In this document: positions 62,438-64,000 of the stretch, one piece after another
Numbering within the stretch: position 1 is the stretch's first letter
Layout: every line of letters starts with the position of its first letter
Source: Amaranthus tricolor
Lineage: Eukaryota > Streptophyta > Magnoliopsida > Caryophyllales > Amaranthaceae
Direction: 5' to 3'
DNA length: 64,000 nucleotides
Assembly: GCF_026212465.1 (NCBI RefSeq)
Contig: NC_080058.1
Coordinates: forward strand, 7,714,001-7,778,000
Notes under the pieces: generated by a model
The model's input: the letters and a program-made list of their open reading frames with translations, nothing else
What the model was told of the DNA's origin: nothing
Database searches by the model: none
Position numbers and translations under genes: made by a program

Positions 62438-62486
62438 GTCTGGTGCAATGTCAGCTATGGAGATGTAATATGATTGCTGCAGAACA

Positions 62487-62496
62487 ACCTTTATAA
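62487..62496 (-). promoter_or_regulatory. Probable TATA box of the GDSL gene
   Basis: The minus strand reads cttataaagg about 50-60 bases upstream of the GDSL ATG, a plausible TATA position giving a short leader. Confidence 0.4.
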
Positions 62497-64000
62497 GTTG
62501 TTAAGAGAAGGACAAGAAAGTGTGAGAAATAAAAAAGGAAAAAAATATTAAGAATTGGTTGGTGATAAACTGAAAATCATGGGCAAAGAAAAGCTTGCTT
62601 TGAATAATGGTAATCCAACAGAAATCCCCTGCTTCAATTCCAAATTGCCAAATATGCCCTGGATGTGAATGTGTGGTCATTGGACATTGGTTAGAGTGGT
62701 TGAATTAATACTGTTTACTCCTTTCGTACCATTGAATTTGTTACATTTTTTATAAAAGGCTCGTTCTGTCTTATTTCGATGGGCCAAAGATTCATACTTT
62801 GTTAGTTTTGAATTACGAATGACTATACTAAAATAACTCATTAAATCATATGCATTTTTTATTTATGTAAAGTTGTAGATGAATAGATGATGTTTGATAT
62901 CAAGGTTAATCCAAAACATATTTGTTATCACTAAGCAACATCTTAATAAAATTGTGATAAAGAAATGTCGTAAAAAGGTCTCAAACTGAAAATGCAAATG
63001 TAGCAAATTTGATGAGATCGGAAAATATTTGATTGGACTGAAAATGAGCTCATCAGTCATAAGCATAACTAATCTGATAGAGTTAGAATAGTTATTTTAG
63101 AATAGACCTAGAAACTCTACCCATACGCTGCACATATTATAATCTAATTCCCAGAAAATTAAACATTATTGTGGTGTGATGCTTGGACTTTCAATTTTAA
63201 AAAACCTAAAATTCTTTTAAAAAAAACTCCCTTTATAATTAGAAATATTCAAGTTTGATGTAAATTTTGATTAAAAATATTTTTTGTCATATCAAATATC
63301 ATATCATTGTAAAATTCTCATACAATATAATATAAATTATACAATTTGACAAAAGATAAAGAATGATTGGCTTGTAAACAACAAGATCAAAAAGTCTATC
63401 AACTAACAAAATTAAAATTAAAAATATGAACATTTTAAAAATTTTTGTTTGTTAAGAATTATATTTGGAGTAATCACTTTAATTAATTGAGGGTTTACTT
63501 GGAGGGGCATTTTAGTAATCAAGTGGAGTGATATGGTGATGAAGGTAGGGCATACACTATCTTAAATCTTTCCTATCATCAAGAAGCAAACTATTCATAA
63601 TTATCTTCTACGGATAGCAACACCAAAGTTTTCTGTGGCCTATCACATTGGCGTTTCTCTATGTTTTGCATTCTTCACTCCATCCCAAAATCAAAACCAA
63701 GCTTGGAAAACTCAACTTTTTATGTTGCTACATGTATGGGCGGAGTAAATATTACAGGATCCCTATAATTTTTTTTATTTATTTTCGAAATGGAGTTCTT
63801 AGGGCCTTTACGTATTAATCACCTATAAAAATAATTAACGTCAAAATGTAAATATTACATTTAAAAGAAATAGTTTATGCTTGAATGTTGCTCATAAACA
63901 CAATAACAAGACACATTTCATCTTATAAACAAACAAATATATTAAAAGCGAAAAATTATTATGAACTACAAAACTTGAATATACAAAAAAAAAATGTATC
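62497..64000. other. Gene-free right edge
   Basis: AT-rich sequence including the distal GDSL promoter. 62820-62960 repeats phrases (aaataactcattaaatca, tatgtaaagttgtagatg) also seen at 41225-41285, so a dispersed repeat is likely. No gene or RNA seen. Confidence 0.45.

Overview
This is a 64-kb piece of a plant nuclear genome, AT-rich and crowded with transposons, carrying eight gene models, seven of them split by introns. All sequence identities below come from reading translated exons and splice sites by eye and from recalled knowledge of plant families; no database search was possible. The gene families (vacuolar NHX exchanger, TLP18.3, plant glutathione synthetase with a transit peptide) and plant-type LINE, hAT, Stowaway, SINE and copia sequences point to a eudicot. 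A Caryophyllales/Amaranthaceae source is only a guess.

Layout. 1-620: minus-strand Ty1/copia relic. 1562-7947 (+): 3' part of a PLP fold-type IV branched-chain/D-amino-acid aminotransferase-like gene; its first exons lie outside the window and its C-terminus looks replaced. 7948-22216: a gene-free block of transposon debris with several well-delimited elements: a 701-bp hAT-like element with a perfect 8-bp target duplication, a TTAA-flanked MITE with four internal palindromes, an about 800-bp foldback with a GC-rich core, a Stowaway MITE, and relics of two different LINE clades. 22217-24829 (+): phosphoglycerate mutase-like histidine phosphatase. 25577-25752: SINE with a 21-bp target duplication. 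26126-33783 (-): chloroplast-type glutathione synthetase (GSH2), 12 exons, including a textbook U12 AT-AC intron. 33890-34573: foldback in the GSH2 promoter. 35696-36157 (-): unrecognised single-exon gene. 37544-46563 (-): class I vacuolar Na+,K+/H+ exchanger (NHX), 14 exons; its first intron holds a minisatellite and a complete 296-bp SMART/TRIM retrotransposon. 49021-54396 (-): PsbP-domain chloroplast protein, 7 exons, with hAT and copia relics in intron 1. 57707-60595 (+): TLP18.3 thylakoid lumen protein. 60962-62437 (-): secreted GDSL esterase/lipase, convergent with TLP18.3. 62438-64000: nothing recognised.

The genes do not form one pathway. Several are plastid-directed (GSH2, the PsbP-domain protein, TLP18.3). 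From memory, the Arabidopsis counterparts lie in three duplicated neighbourhoods: the aminotransferase, GSH2 and PsbP protein near At5g27380-27410, the phosphatase, aminotransferase paralogue and GDSL gene near At3g05170-05190, and TLP18.3 with a GDSL gene at At1g54780-54790. The window therefore looks like an unfractionated ancestral block whose Arabidopsis copies were split after genome duplication.

The items most worth a second look are the AT-AC intron in GSH2, the structured foldback at 15367-16165, the perfect SMART element in the NHX intron, the TTAA-flanked palindrome MITE, and the altered C-terminus of the aminotransferase gene.
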